DNA from: Parvibaculum sp041688015
GTDB taxonomy: Bacteria > Pseudomonadota > Alphaproteobacteria > Parvibaculales > Parvibaculaceae
NCBI GenBank assembly: GCA_041688015.1
Contig: JBDNIY010000001.1
Location: 372,001 to 436,000 of the forward strand
Reading direction: 5' to 3'
Length of the DNA: 64,000 bases
This document shows, one piece after another, positions 17,955 through 26,526 of the stretch (position 1 is its first letter; each line of letters starts with the position of its first letter). The position numbers were made by a program, and so were the translations under genes. The notes under the pieces are model-generated. The model saw nothing but the letters and a program-made list of their open reading frames with translations. It had not been told where the DNA came from and did not search any database.

Positions 17955-19271
17955 ATGACTGACGCCGCGACCGTTGAGACTGTGCAGCAAGCACCTGCAG
18001 CCCGAAAAGGCCGTGGCCATTCGCGCGCCTTTGGCATATTCGAGTGGATGCTGGCCTTCCGCTATCTCCGCGCTCGCCGCCGTGAAGGCTTCATCTCCAT
18101 CATTGCCGGATTTTCTTTTCTCGGCATCATGCTTGGTGTCGCCACGCTCATCATTGTCATGTCGGTGATGAACGGTTTTCGCACCGAATTGCTTGATCGT
18201 ATCCTCGGCATCAACGGGCATCTTTTCGTGCGTGGTGTCACCAGCTACGTTACCGATTACGATCAGATTTCAGCGCGGATTGCTGCCATCCCCGGTGTCA
18301 TCAGCGCCACCCCCATTGTCGAAGGCCAAGTCATGGCCTCAAGCCAGGCCAACGCTCAGGGCGGGTTGGTGCGCGGCATCTATGGCAAAGATCTTGAACG
18401 CATGAAGGTCGTCTCCGATCACATCGAAGCAGGCACGCTCGACAATTTTGATAAAGGCGAGGGCGTCGCCGTCGGTGAGCGTCTGGCACAAAATCTCGGC
18501 CTGACGGTGGGCGACAACATCACGCTCTTGTCGCCGCGCGGGGCCATTACGCCCTTCGGCACGGCACCCCGCGTCAAGGCCTATAAAGTTGCTGCAATCT
18601 TCAAGATCGGCATGTCGGAATATGACTCGAGTTTCATTTTCATGCCGCTGCACGAAGCTCAAAATTACTTCCGTACAGCCGAAGGTGTCACCGCGCTCGA
18701 AATCATGGTCAAGCAACCTGACGATGTTGCCCAGCTTGTGCCCAAGGTCAGCTCCATTGCCGGGCATTGCTGCGATGTCATCACCTGGCAGGAAACCAAC
18801 CGCAGTTTCTTCAGTGCGCTTCAGGTTGAGCGCAATGTGATGTTCCTGATCCTGACGCTCATTTTGATCGTGGCTGCGCTCAACATCGTCTCCGGCCTCA
18901 TTATGTTGGTCAAAGACAAAGGCCGCGACATCGCTGTCCTACGCACCATGGGCGCGACCAGAGGTTCGGTCATGCGCGTCTTCTTCATATCGGGTGCGGC
19001 CATCGGTGTTGCAGGTACGCTGGCAGGTTTTGCTCTGGGTACAGTCTTTTGTCTCAACATCGAGACTTTGAGACAATTCCTTTCTGAACTTTCCGGCACT
19101 CAGCTTTTCAATCCAGAAATTTATTTTCTCAGCCACATGCCCGCCGAGATCGACGTCTCCGAAGTCGTCTCCGTCGTCGGCATGGCGCTGTTCTTGTCCT
19201 TTGCCGCCACGCTCTATCCTGCATGGCGCGCCGCGTCGCTCGATCCTGTTGAGGCGCTGCGGTATGAGTGA
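17955..19271 (+). CDS. lolC: Lipoprotein-releasing ABC transporter permease
   Basis: This 438-residue inner-membrane protein is the permease of the Lol system, which extracts lipoproteins from the inner membrane. It has an N-terminal helix (SIIAGFSFLGIMLGVATLIIVMSVMNGFR), a periplasmic MacB-like domain, and an FtsX-type C-terminal domain with three helices; the coupling segment ALRTMGA-type is present (AVLRTMGAT). Only one permease gene is here, so it probably forms a homodimer, as in many Alphaproteobacteria (LolF type). It overlaps lolD by 8 bases. Confidence 0.95.
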   Translation: MTDAATVETVQQAPAARKGRGHSRAFGIFEWMLAFRYLRARRREGFISIIAGFSFLGIMLGVATLIIVMSVMNGFRTELLDRILGINGHLFVRGVTSYVTDYDQISARIAAIPGVISATPIVEGQVMASSQANAQGGLVRGIYGKDLERMKVVSDHIEAGTLDNFDKGEGVAVGERLAQNLGLTVGDNITLLSPRGAITPFGTAPRVKAYKVAAIFKIGMSEYDSSFIFMPLHEAQNYFRTAEGVTALEIMVKQPDDVAQLVPKVSSIAGHCCDVITWQETNRSFFSALQVERNVMFLILTLILIVAALNIVSGLIMLVKDKGRDIAVLRTMGATRGSVMRVFFISGAAIGVAGTLAGFALGTVFCLNIETLRQFLSELSGTQLFNPEIYFLSHMPAEIDVSEVVSVVGMALFLSFAATLYPAWRAASLDPVEALRYE

Positions 19272-19998
19272 GGATAGCCAGATGGAAAACGCTGCCACCG
19301 TCCTTTCACTTCGCAATATCACCCGAGTCTATCGGCAGGGGGAGGTCGAGCTTCGTATCTTTGAGAGCGCCTCGCTCGACATCAAATCTGGTGAAATGGT
19401 CGGCCTCGTCGGGCCGTCGGGTTCCGGCAAATCGTCGTTGCTCCACATCGCGGGCCTTCTTGAAGCGCCCGATGCTGGCGAAGTCTTTATCTCAGGCCGC
19501 GATTGTGTGCCCATGCGCGACAAGCTCAAAACCGCCGTGCGCCGCGCCGAGCTAGGCTTCGTCTATCAGTCCCACAATTTATTGCCCGAATTTTCCGCCC
19601 TCGAAAATGTCGTCCTGCCGCAAATGATTGCAGGCGAACCGCGCAAATCTGCCGAAGCCTTCGCGATGTACCTGCTGGAGCGCATGGGCCTCGGGCCGCG
19701 CGCTACCCATCGTCCCGCCGAACTGTCCGGCGGCGAGCAACAACGTGTCGCCATCGCCCGCGCACTGGCCAATCGGCCTCAGTTGCTTTTGGCTGATGAG
19801 CCCACCGGCAATCTTGACCCCAAAACATCACGTCACGTTTTTGATGAACTGCTCGCGGTCTGTCGCAATGAAGGGGTCGCCGTCCTCGTCGCTACCCATA
19901 ACCTCGATTTGGCAGGCCAGATGGACCGCGTTGTGTTGCTGCTAGACGGCCGTTTGCTGGAAGGCGCGGATTTGGCCGCCTATCACCAAAGCCTTTAG
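19264..19998 (+). CDS. lolD: Lipoprotein-releasing ABC transporter ATP-binding protein
   Basis: This 244-residue ATPase powers lipoprotein release together with LolC. Walker A GPSGSGKSS is at about residues 50-58, the ABC signature LSGGEQQR at 154-161, and Walker B LLLADEPTGNLD at 174-185. The start at 19264 overlaps lolC by 8 bases. ATG 19282, six codons downstream, has a better-placed GAGGA and could be the true start. Confidence 0.96.
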   Translation: MSEDSQMENAATVLSLRNITRVYRQGEVELRIFESASLDIKSGEMVGLVGPSGSGKSSLLHIAGLLEAPDAGEVFISGRDCVPMRDKLKTAVRRAELGFVYQSHNLLPEFSALENVVLPQMIAGEPRKSAEAFAMYLLERMGLGPRATHRPAELSGGEQQRVAIARALANRPQLLLADEPTGNLDPKTSRHVFDELLAVCRNEGVAVLVATHNLDLAGQMDRVVLLLDGRLLEGADLAAYHQSL

Positions 19999-20031
19999 GG
20001 TTATTGTTCGGTTTAATCGAACGAAATAACC
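19999..20031. promoter_or_regulatory. Inverted repeat with LysR-type T-N11-A core
   Basis: Directly after the lolD stop, GGTTATT-GTTCG and its complement (with two extra bases) flank a seven-base loop. The centre is TTCGGTTTAATCGAA, a dyad that fits the T-N11-A rule for LysR-type operators. It sits about 70-100 bases before the YeiH-like gene, whose neighbour is a LysR regulator. It could also be a weak lolD terminator, but no T-run follows. Confidence 0.4.
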
Positions 20032-20102
20032 AGAATTAGGCGTTGGACCTGAACGGTCTATACGCCCATTTTCATGTCGTTCTCTCATCCATGAGGCCCG
20101 AC

Positions 20103-21149
20103 ATGCCCGCTCACGACACAACCATCAACGCTCGCCCCCTATCTGATCCAGTACCCCATTGGCTGGTCCATATTGCGCCCGGCCTCTGCCTCACGGCGCT
20201 GATTGCGGCAGGCTCCATCTGGTTGCATCGCGTGCCGGGTTTTGGCGGCTTGAGCCCGTTGATCCTCTCCATTTTGATCGGCATGGCTTATCACAACATC
20301 GTTGGCACGCCGCGCCGCGCTAAGGCAGGCGTCGCATTCTCGCTGCGCACCATCTTGCGCGCAGCCATCGTGCTGCTCGGCTTGCAATTGACGTTGCTCC
20401 AGATCGCCAGCGTCGGCGTCGCCGGCGTGTTTGGCACTGTGCTGACGCTAGCCTCGACCTTCGCCTTCACTCTCTGGATGGGCCATCGCCTCGGCATCGG
20501 CCGCCAGCTCACCACATTAATTGCAGCAGGTTCGTCCATTTGCGGTGCGTCTGCGGTTGTCGCTACCAATGCCGTGGTCGATGGCGGCGATGAAGACGTT
20601 GCTTATGCCATCGCCACCGTGACGGTTTTCGGCTCGCTTTCCATGATCCTTTTCCCGCTCATCAATACCGTTTTGCATCTGTCGCCCCACGCCTATGGTC
20701 TCTGGACAGGTGCCTCGATCCATGACGTCGCGCAGGTCGTCGCCGCTGCTTTTCAGGACGGCACGGTCGCAGGCCATTTCGGCACCATCGTCAAGCTGAC
20801 CCGTGTGCTGATGCTCGCCCCCGTTGTGCTTATCGTCGCCTTTATCTGGGCGCGGGTCGGCCAGAAGGATGAGCGCCATGGTGCGCGCGGCAAGATCACC
20901 GTGCCGTGGTTTGCTTTCGGCTTCCTCGCTGTGGTCGTGCTCAACAGTTTCCTGGCGCCTCTCGTCTCGGCCCATGCCACCGCCGCCGATATCACCACCT
21001 TCATGCTGGCGATGGCGCTGGCGGCCATGGGGCTTGAAACGGATATCGTCAAGCTGAAGGCCAAGGGGCTGCGCCCGCTGGTGCTCGGTGCGACAGCGTG
21101 GATATTCATCACCTGCTTTGGTCTGGCGATGGCCTCGCTCGCTGTGTAA
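20103..21149 (+). CDS. YeiH-family integral membrane protein (putative sulfate/anion exporter family)
   Basis: This 348-residue protein has about ten predicted membrane helices and matches the YeiH/YadS-like family (UPF0324). Typical segments are LILSILIGMAYHN, LLGLQLTLLQI, the motif AAGSSICGASAVVAT, and GASIHDVAQVVAA. Substrate is not established for the family. ATG 20103 is preceded by GAGG at a good distance; an upstream ATG at 20091 is possible. A LysR-family gene follows 37 bases downstream; the same pairing occurs in E. coli (YeiE with YeiH). Confidence 0.85.
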   Translation: MPAHDTTINARPLSDPVPHWLVHIAPGLCLTALIAAGSIWLHRVPGFGGLSPLILSILIGMAYHNIVGTPRRAKAGVAFSLRTILRAAIVLLGLQLTLLQIASVGVAGVFGTVLTLASTFAFTLWMGHRLGIGRQLTTLIAAGSSICGASAVVATNAVVDGGDEDVAYAIATVTVFGSLSMILFPLINTVLHLSPHAYGLWTGASIHDVAQVVAAAFQDGTVAGHFGTIVKLTRVLMLAPVVLIVAFIWARVGQKDERHGARGKITVPWFAFGFLAVVVLNSFLAPLVSAHATAADITTFMLAMALAAMGLETDIVKLKAKGLRPLVLGATAWIFITCFGLAMASLAV

Positions 21150-21186
21150 TGCTGCCGACCTGTTCATATCGATAAAGGCGGCATAT

Positions 21187-22104
21187 TTGACCCTCGACCA
21201 GTTGCGCATCTTTATTGCTGTTGCCGAACGCGAGCATGTGACGCAAGCCGCCTCCGCGCTCGGCCTCACGCAATCAGCCGTTAGTTCCGCCGTTGCAGCA
21301 CTGGAGGCGCGCCACGACGCCCGCCTGTTCGACCGCGTAGGCCGCCATATCGAATTGACTGAAGCGGGCCGCATCTTTCTCGTCGAAGCCCGCGCCGTGC
21401 TCGCTCGTGCCTATGCCGCCGAGTTGGTCTTGAGCGAACTCGGCACGCTTGGCCGCGGCACGCTCAACGTCCATGCCAGCCAGACGATCGCGTCCTATTG
21501 GCTGCCTGCGCGCCTTGTCCGCTTCCGCGCTGCCTATCCCAAGATCGAAGTCCGCCTCGTCGACGGCAACACCGAAACCGTGACCGAGGCCGTGCTGGAT
21601 GGCTCGGCCGATCTCGGCTTTGTCGAAGGGGCGGTGCGCAATCCCGCCCTGACCGTAACGCAAGTGGGTTCCGACCGGCTTGTCCTCGTCGTCGGCGCTC
21701 AGCACCCGCTCGCCAAACCACGCAAGCCTTCCACGAGTGATCTTGCTGCCGCCCATTGGATTGTCCGCGAGCCTGGGTCAGGCACGCGCTCTGAAATGGA
21801 AGCGGCGTTCTTGGCGCTCAAGCTCCCCATCCATGCCCGCGATGTTGCTTTCGTTCTGCCGTCCAACGAGGCCGTGCGCGCCGCCGTCGAGGCAGGCGCT
21901 GGCATCGGCGGCATGTCCGAACTCGTCGCCGCGCCAGGCCTTGCGACCGGCACCCTTCATCGTCTCGCTATCGACATGCCACCGCGTCCGTTCCTTGCTC
22001 TCGCCCATCGTGAGCGCCGACTTAGCAAAGCAGGCGAGGCTCTTATGGGCATTTGCGTCGAAAAGCTGGGGCAGATAACGCGGAAAAAAAGTCCAAAACA
22101 GTGA
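21187..22104 (+). CDS. LysR-family transcriptional regulator, YeiE-like
   Basis: This 305-residue regulator has an N-terminal winged helix-turn-helix (about residues 3-62, recognition region LTQSAVSSAVAALEAR) and a periplasmic-binding-like effector domain. I chose TTG 21187 because TLDQLRIF is the family N-terminus and AAAGGCGG lies just upstream; longer starts would run back into the YeiH-like gene. Position next to that gene suggests that it controls it, perhaps through the dyad at 19999-20031. The effector is unknown. Confidence 0.88.
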   Translation: MTLDQLRIFIAVAEREHVTQAASALGLTQSAVSSAVAALEARHDARLFDRVGRHIELTEAGRIFLVEARAVLARAYAAELVLSELGTLGRGTLNVHASQTIASYWLPARLVRFRAAYPKIEVRLVDGNTETVTEAVLDGSADLGFVEGAVRNPALTVTQVGSDRLVLVVGAQHPLAKPRKPSTSDLAAAHWIVREPGSGTRSEMEAAFLALKLPIHARDVAFVLPSNEAVRAAVEAGAGIGGMSELVAAPGLATGTLHRLAIDMPPRPFLALAHRERRLSKAGEALMGICVEKLGQITRKKSPKQ

Positions 22105-22113
22105 AAGGGACGC

Positions 22114-22142
22114 TTGACAGAATAAGAACATAGGAAGAACAT
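22114..22142 (+). promoter_or_regulatory. LexA-regulated promoter (SOS box)
   Basis: A consensus -35 TTGACA is at 22114-22119. The alphaproteobacterial LexA motif in the form GAAC-N7-GAAC is exact at 22126-22140 and overlaps the spacer and -10 region. The lexA gene at 47226-47930 has the same arrangement in its own promoter. Downstream lie a 46-codon ORF (22183) and dnaE (22403). Confidence 0.75.
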
Positions 22143-22182
22143 TCTCAAAAGGAACATAACATGAACCTGAACGGGGACTCCC

Positions 22183-22323
22183 ATGACGAAGCTTATTCAC
22201 GCAGCCAAACATCCCGACGCGCATCTGTGGCTTAAAGACGTGGCCGCACTGGCATCCATCGGTTCTTTTCTCTGGGTCGCCGCTACTTGGGCCCAGATCG
22301 TCCATCAAGCCGCACTGGCTTGA
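22183..22323 (+). CDS. 46-residue putative membrane protein under a LexA box
   Basis: The ORF encodes MTKLIHAAKHPDAHLW and then a hydrophobic stretch of about 22 residues (about 19-41), so a single membrane span with a short basic N-terminus is likely. GGGGA lies 5 bases before ATG 22183. A different ATG at 22161 has a stronger site (AAGGA) but opens only a 24-codon hydrophilic frame that overlaps out of phase. The exact LexA box 43 bases upstream suggests damage-inducible expression; small SOS-induced membrane proteins such as Caulobacter SidA block division. Similarity to SidA is by size and regulation only. It may share a transcript with dnaE. Confidence 0.5.
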   Translation: MTKLIHAAKHPDAHLWLKDVAALASIGSFLWVAATWAQIVHQAALA

Positions 22324-22347
22324 GGGCTTTTCCACAGCTTTGGTGAC

Positions 22348-22374
22348 GCTGCGCTGCGGTTGCACCGTCGCAGC
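22348..22374. other. Hairpin between the small ORF and dnaE
   Basis: GCTGCG at 22348-22353 pairs with CGCAGC at 22369-22374, with an inner GGT/ACC. No T-run follows, so it is a poor intrinsic terminator and reading through into dnaE is plausible. Confidence 0.3.
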
Positions 22375-22402
22375 AGGTGACATTCACGGGCAGGGGTAGA
22401 CA

Positions 22403-25400
22403 ATGTCTCGTATGCCCGACTCATCACCTCGCTTTATCCATCTGCGTCTCCATTCAGCCTATTCGCTGTTGGAAGGCGCCATCCGCATCAAGGATTTGCC
22501 TAAGCTCTGTAAAGCTGACGGCATGCCCGCTGTCGCCATCACCGACACGAGCAATCTCTTCGGTGCGTTGGAGGCCTCGGAGGTTTTGTCTGGCGCGGGC
22601 CTGCAGCCCATCACCGGGGTCACGCTCCCCATCATGCTCGATGAGGTGGCCGAACCCGGACGTAGCGCACGCCGCGACCTGTCAGGCACGCTGGCTGTTC
22701 TGGCCAAGGACGAGCAGGGCTACGAAAACCTGATGAAGCTCACCAGCCGTGCCTTTCTAGGGCCAGAGGCGGGTGACTTCCCCCATATCTCGCTTGATTT
22801 CCTAATCGAGCATTCCGCTGGCCTCATCTGCCTGACCGGCGGCCCCGCTGGCGTCGTCAATCGCCTGCTCGCCAGCGGTCAGCGGCCTGCTGCTGAAAGC
22901 TTGCTTGGACAATTGGCATCGACTTTTGGCGATCGCCTTTATGTCGAGTTGCAGCGCCACGGGCTTGATGTGGAACGCCAAACAGAAACCCCGCTGGTCG
23001 ATCTCGCCTATCGTTTGGGCCTGCCGCTGGTCGCCACCAACGAGCCTTATTTTGTTTCGGAAGATGATTATGAGGCTCATGACGCGATGATCTGCATCGC
23101 TGAGGGCGCCTATGTCTCCCAGACCGAGCGCCGCCGCCTGACGCCGGATCATCGCTTCAAATCGCAAGCCGAAATGGTCGCGCTGTTTGATGATCTACCG
23201 GAAGCGATTGAAAACACCATCGAGATTGCGCTGCGCTGCGCCTATCGCCCGCTGACCCGCAAACCCATCTTGCCCAAATTTGGCACCGAGATGAGCGAAG
23301 CGGATGCCCTGCGCCGTCAGGCAGAGGAGGGGCTTACCGCTCGCTTGGACGGCATCGAGACGGTGGCCTCGGAAGAAGACTACCGTACCCGTTTGCGCTT
23401 CGAGCTTGATGTCATCATCAAGATGGATTTTCCCGGTTACTTCCTCATCGTTGCCGACTTCATCAAATGGGCCAAGGCGCAGGGCATTCCGGTTGGCCCC
23501 GGCCGTGGTTCGGGCGCTGGTTCCGTCGTCGCTTGGGCGCTCACCATTACCGATCTGGACCCGCTGCGCTTCGACTTGCTGTTTGAACGTTTTCTCAATC
23601 CCGAACGCGTCTCCATGCCTGATTTCGACATCGATTTTTGTCAGGATCGCCGCGACGAAGTGATCCATTATGTGCAGGATCGCTATGGCCGTGACCGCGT
23701 CGCCCAGATCATTACCTTCGGAAAATTGCAGGCCCGCGCTGTGCTTCGCGATGTCGGCCGCGTGCTCCAACTGCCCTATGGGCAAGTGGATCGTCTCTGC
23801 AAACTTGTGCCCAACAATCCAGCTGCGCCAGTCACCTTGGCTCAAGCCATCTTAGGCGAACCGCGCCTGCAAGAAGCCCGCGACGAAGACGAAGCCGTCG
23901 CTAAACTTCTCGATCTCGGCCAGCGTCTCGAAGGTCTTTATCGCCACGCTTCAACCCATGCGGCCGGCGTCGTCATCGGTGACCGTTCGCTTGATGAGCT
24001 TGTGCCGCTCTACCGTGATCCCCGCTCTGACATGCCCGTCACCCAGTTCAACATGAAATGGGTTGAGCTCGCAGGGTTGGTGAAGTTCGACTTCCTCGGC
24101 CTCAAGACGCTCACCGTACTCGATCAAGCCGTCAAGCTCATCGCCAAACGCGGCATCGACATTGATCTGCTGCATTTGCCTTTTCAGGATGAAAAGACGT
24201 TCGCCATGCTGGCGCGCGCCGAAACCGTCGGCGTCTTCCAGCTTGAAAGTTCCGGCATGCGTGACGTCTTGCGCAAGCTGGAGGCCGACCGTTTTGAAGA
24301 CATCATCGCGCTTGTGGCGCTCTATCGCCCCGGCCCGATGGATAACATCCCGTCTTATATCGCGCGCAAACACAAACGCGAAAAACCAGATTACCTTCAT
24401 CCATTACTTGAGCCCGTCCTAAAAGAAACCCACGGCGTCATCATTTATCAAGAACAGGTGATGCAAATTGCGCAGATCCTGGCGAGCTATTCGCTCGGTG
24501 AAGCCGACCTCCTGCGCCGTGCTATGGGTAAAAAGATCAAGGCGGAGATGGACGCGCAGAAAGAGCGTTTCGTCACCGGCGCGGTTGCCAAACAGGTGGA
24601 TGAGGCGCAGGCCTCGCAAATCTTTGAACTGGTGGACAAGTTTGCCGGCTACGGTTTCAACAAGTCTCACGCCGCCGCTTATGCGCTGGTCGCTTATCAA
24701 ACCGCTTGGCTCAAGGCCAACCATCCAGTTGAGTTTTTTGCCGCTTCCATGAGCCTTGATCTTGGTAATACCGACAAGCTCAATGTTTTCAAGCAGGACG
24801 CAGGCCGCCTCGGCATTGTCGTGCGCCCGCCCAGCATCAATGATTCTGAAGCCGTCTTTTCCGTGAAGGATGGCGAAGTTCTTTATGCGCTCGCCGCCAT
24901 CAAGAATGTCGGCATGCAGGCGATGGAGCATCTCGTCGAGGTGCGCAAAGAAGGTGGACCGTTCCGCGACCTGTTTGATTTTGCTCGCCGTATCAATCCG
25001 CGTTTCTTCAACAAGCGCGCTTATGAAAATCTTGCTAAAGCCGGGGCCTTCGATTGCCTTAATCCGCACCGCGCCCAAGTGCTCGCCTCGGTCGATCTGG
25101 TGCTCGGTACAGCCAATGCGTCCGCCCACGAGCGTGAGAGCAATCAGGTCAGCTTGTTTGGCGAGGCAACCGGCGCCAGTGTCGCCAACCCCGCGCTCCC
25201 CAACGCGGAAGCTTGGACACCGATTGATCGTTTAAACGAAGAGTTCAACGCCGTCGGTTTCTATCTCTCCGGTCACCCGCTCGATGATTTCCAGGCCGCG
25301 CTGCGCCGTGCCAATGTTGTCACCTATGCCGAATTGCTGAAGCGCGGCAAAAAAGCAGAGTTCATCGCGGGCACGATCACCGCCAAGCAGGAACGCAAAT

Positions 25401-25828
25401 CCAAACGCGGCAATGCCTTTGCCTTTGTTAGCCTGTCTGACCCGACCGGCCAGTTCGAAGTCGTCGTCTTCTCTGAGGTACTCAACGCCTCGCGCGACTT
25501 GTTGGAACCCGGCAAGGCTGTCGTTCTCGCCGTCGAGGTGGAGATGAACGGTGATGAAGCCAAACTGCTGGCCCAGAACGTGCGTTCGGTGGACAGTGTC
25601 GTGTCCAACACCGAAGTCGGTATGAAAATCTTCATCGAAGACCCAAAGCCGCTCACCGCGCTTCAGTCCCGCCTCACCGAAAAAGGCAAAGGCCTCGTCT
25701 CGCTCATCTTGCTCAACGACACCGGCCGCGAAATCGAAATCCAACTCAAAGGCGGCTACAAAGTCACCCCGCAAATCCGCGGTGCCATCAAGGCGGTGCC
25801 CGGTGTCGTAGAGGTTCAGGAGGTTTAA
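22403..25828 (+). CDS. dnaE: DNA polymerase III subunit alpha
   Basis: This 1141-residue protein is the replicative polymerase. It begins with a PHP domain (FIHLRLHSAYSLLEGA). The palm has the catalytic aspartates in DFDIDF at residues 407-412 and a further Asp near 560 in KFDFLGLKTL. The tandem helix-hairpin-helix, the OB fold (AGTITAKQERKSKRGN) and the C-terminal region follow. Length and the LHSAYSLLEG start fit DnaE1 rather than the mutagenic DnaE2. It lies 79 bases downstream of the SOS-box ORF, so part of its expression could be damage-responsive. Confidence 0.96.
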   Translation: MSRMPDSSPRFIHLRLHSAYSLLEGAIRIKDLPKLCKADGMPAVAITDTSNLFGALEASEVLSGAGLQPITGVTLPIMLDEVAEPGRSARRDLSGTLAVLAKDEQGYENLMKLTSRAFLGPEAGDFPHISLDFLIEHSAGLICLTGGPAGVVNRLLASGQRPAAESLLGQLASTFGDRLYVELQRHGLDVERQTETPLVDLAYRLGLPLVATNEPYFVSEDDYEAHDAMICIAEGAYVSQTERRRLTPDHRFKSQAEMVALFDDLPEAIENTIEIALRCAYRPLTRKPILPKFGTEMSEADALRRQAEEGLTARLDGIETVASEEDYRTRLRFELDVIIKMDFPGYFLIVADFIKWAKAQGIPVGPGRGSGAGSVVAWALTITDLDPLRFDLLFERFLNPERVSMPDFDIDFCQDRRDEVIHYVQDRYGRDRVAQIITFGKLQARAVLRDVGRVLQLPYGQVDRLCKLVPNNPAAPVTLAQAILGEPRLQEARDEDEAVAKLLDLGQRLEGLYRHASTHAAGVVIGDRSLDELVPLYRDPRSDMPVTQFNMKWVELAGLVKFDFLGLKTLTVLDQAVKLIAKRGIDIDLLHLPFQDEKTFAMLARAETVGVFQLESSGMRDVLRKLEADRFEDIIALVALYRPGPMDNIPSYIARKHKREKPDYLHPLLEPVLKETHGVIIYQEQVMQIAQILASYSLGEADLLRRAMGKKIKAEMDAQKERFVTGAVAKQVDEAQASQIFELVDKFAGYGFNKSHAAAYALVAYQTAWLKANHPVEFFAASMSLDLGNTDKLNVFKQDAGRLGIVVRPPSINDSEAVFSVKDGEVLYALAAIKNVGMQAMEHLVEVRKEGGPFRDLFDFARRINPRFFNKRAYENLAKAGAFDCLNPHRAQVLASVDLVLGTANASAHERESNQVSLFGEATGASVANPALPNAEAWTPIDRLNEEFNAVGFYLSGHPLDDFQAALRRANVVTYAELLKRGKKAEFIAGTITAKQERKSKRGNAFAFVSLSDPTGQFEVVVFSEVLNASRDLLEPGKAVVLAVEVEMNGDEAKLLAQNVRSVDSVVSNTEVGMKIFIEDPKPLTALQSRLTEKGKGLVSLILLNDTGREIEIQLKGGYKVTPQIRGAIKAVPGVVEVQEV

Positions 25829-25840
25829 TGGTGCCTCAAA

Positions 25841-26173
25841 TCAAAACGATAAAATCTTCTTCTTGATCTGAATGTTATAGGAGCCGCTTCCGTCGGAGGA
25901 TGAGCCAACATAGAGCTTGTCCGACGGGGCCGATGTGCCATTGGCGTCGCCACCCAGCCCGACAAAATTCGGCAATCCGAAATCTCCCGGCAGGCCAACA
26001 CCGGAAGCGCCCGGCGTCCCGCCAGACCCAGTCGCGCCACCGCCACCGCCACCAAAGATACCCGGCGCAACGGTGTGAAGGGTCGCCTTGAGGTCGCCCG
26101 CTGCCGCAGGCCCGCTCAGCAAGAGGGTCGTAAGTAGCCCAGTGGCCGCTGTGAAAATGATCTGACGCAACAT
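25841..26173 (-). CDS. Small exported glycine-rich protein
   Basis: This 110-residue protein has a signal peptide (residues 1-25, cleavage after GPAAA) followed by a Gly/Ser/Thr-rich mature part, with a run GGGGGGATGSGG, and a basic C-terminus. GGGGGAG sits 4 bases before ATG at 26173, which supports this start; the frame is open to 26230. It lies alone on the minus strand, 12 bases past the dnaE stop and convergent with it. I do not recognise a family. Confidence 0.55.
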   Translation of the reverse strand: MLRQIIFTAATGLLTTLLLSGPAAAGDLKATLHTVAPGIFGGGGGGATGSGGTPGASGVGLPGDFGLPNFVGLGGDANGTSAPSDKLYVGSSSDGSGSYNIQIKKKILSF

Positions 26174-26361
26174 CTGCTCCCCCGAGATTAAAGATCGGTT
26201 GCTGAAGAAAGTGTCCGACAATTTGGCCAAGCGTGGAATAGAAACCCGTCTGAATTGGGACGAAAAGGCAGCGAAATCGGCCGACTTGGCCCCATTTGCT
26301 CGTTGCTCGCCAGATTATGAGCTCGATCACGGCTTTGGCTCGCCCAAACCCTCCATCAGGC

Positions 26362-26390
26362 TTGCATTTTCCCTGTGTTCCCCCTATACC
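26362..26390 (+). promoter_or_regulatory. Putative rpsB promoter
   Basis: TTGCAT at 26362-26367 and TATACC at 26385-26390 are spaced by 17 bases. The predicted start of transcription, near 26397, falls within a hairpin formed by CCCCGC (26389-26394) and GCGGGG (26407-26412). The rest of 26231-26361 holds no gene that I can support. Confidence 0.45.
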
Positions 26391-26526
26391 CCGCCTCATC
26401 CCACATGCGGGGTTCGGCAATTCCACGCCTTAAGTCAGGCAACATAGGAAATGTCGGTCCGGTGCGGCCCATTCGGGTCGTTCTATCCCCCGCAGAGGTT
26501 CAACCGGAAAAAGGAGCTACAGTGCC

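Noticed and set aside
20517..21374. A 285-codon antisense frame across the YeiH-like and LysR genes
   Set aside because: It overlaps two well-supported genes and has no recognisable domain.
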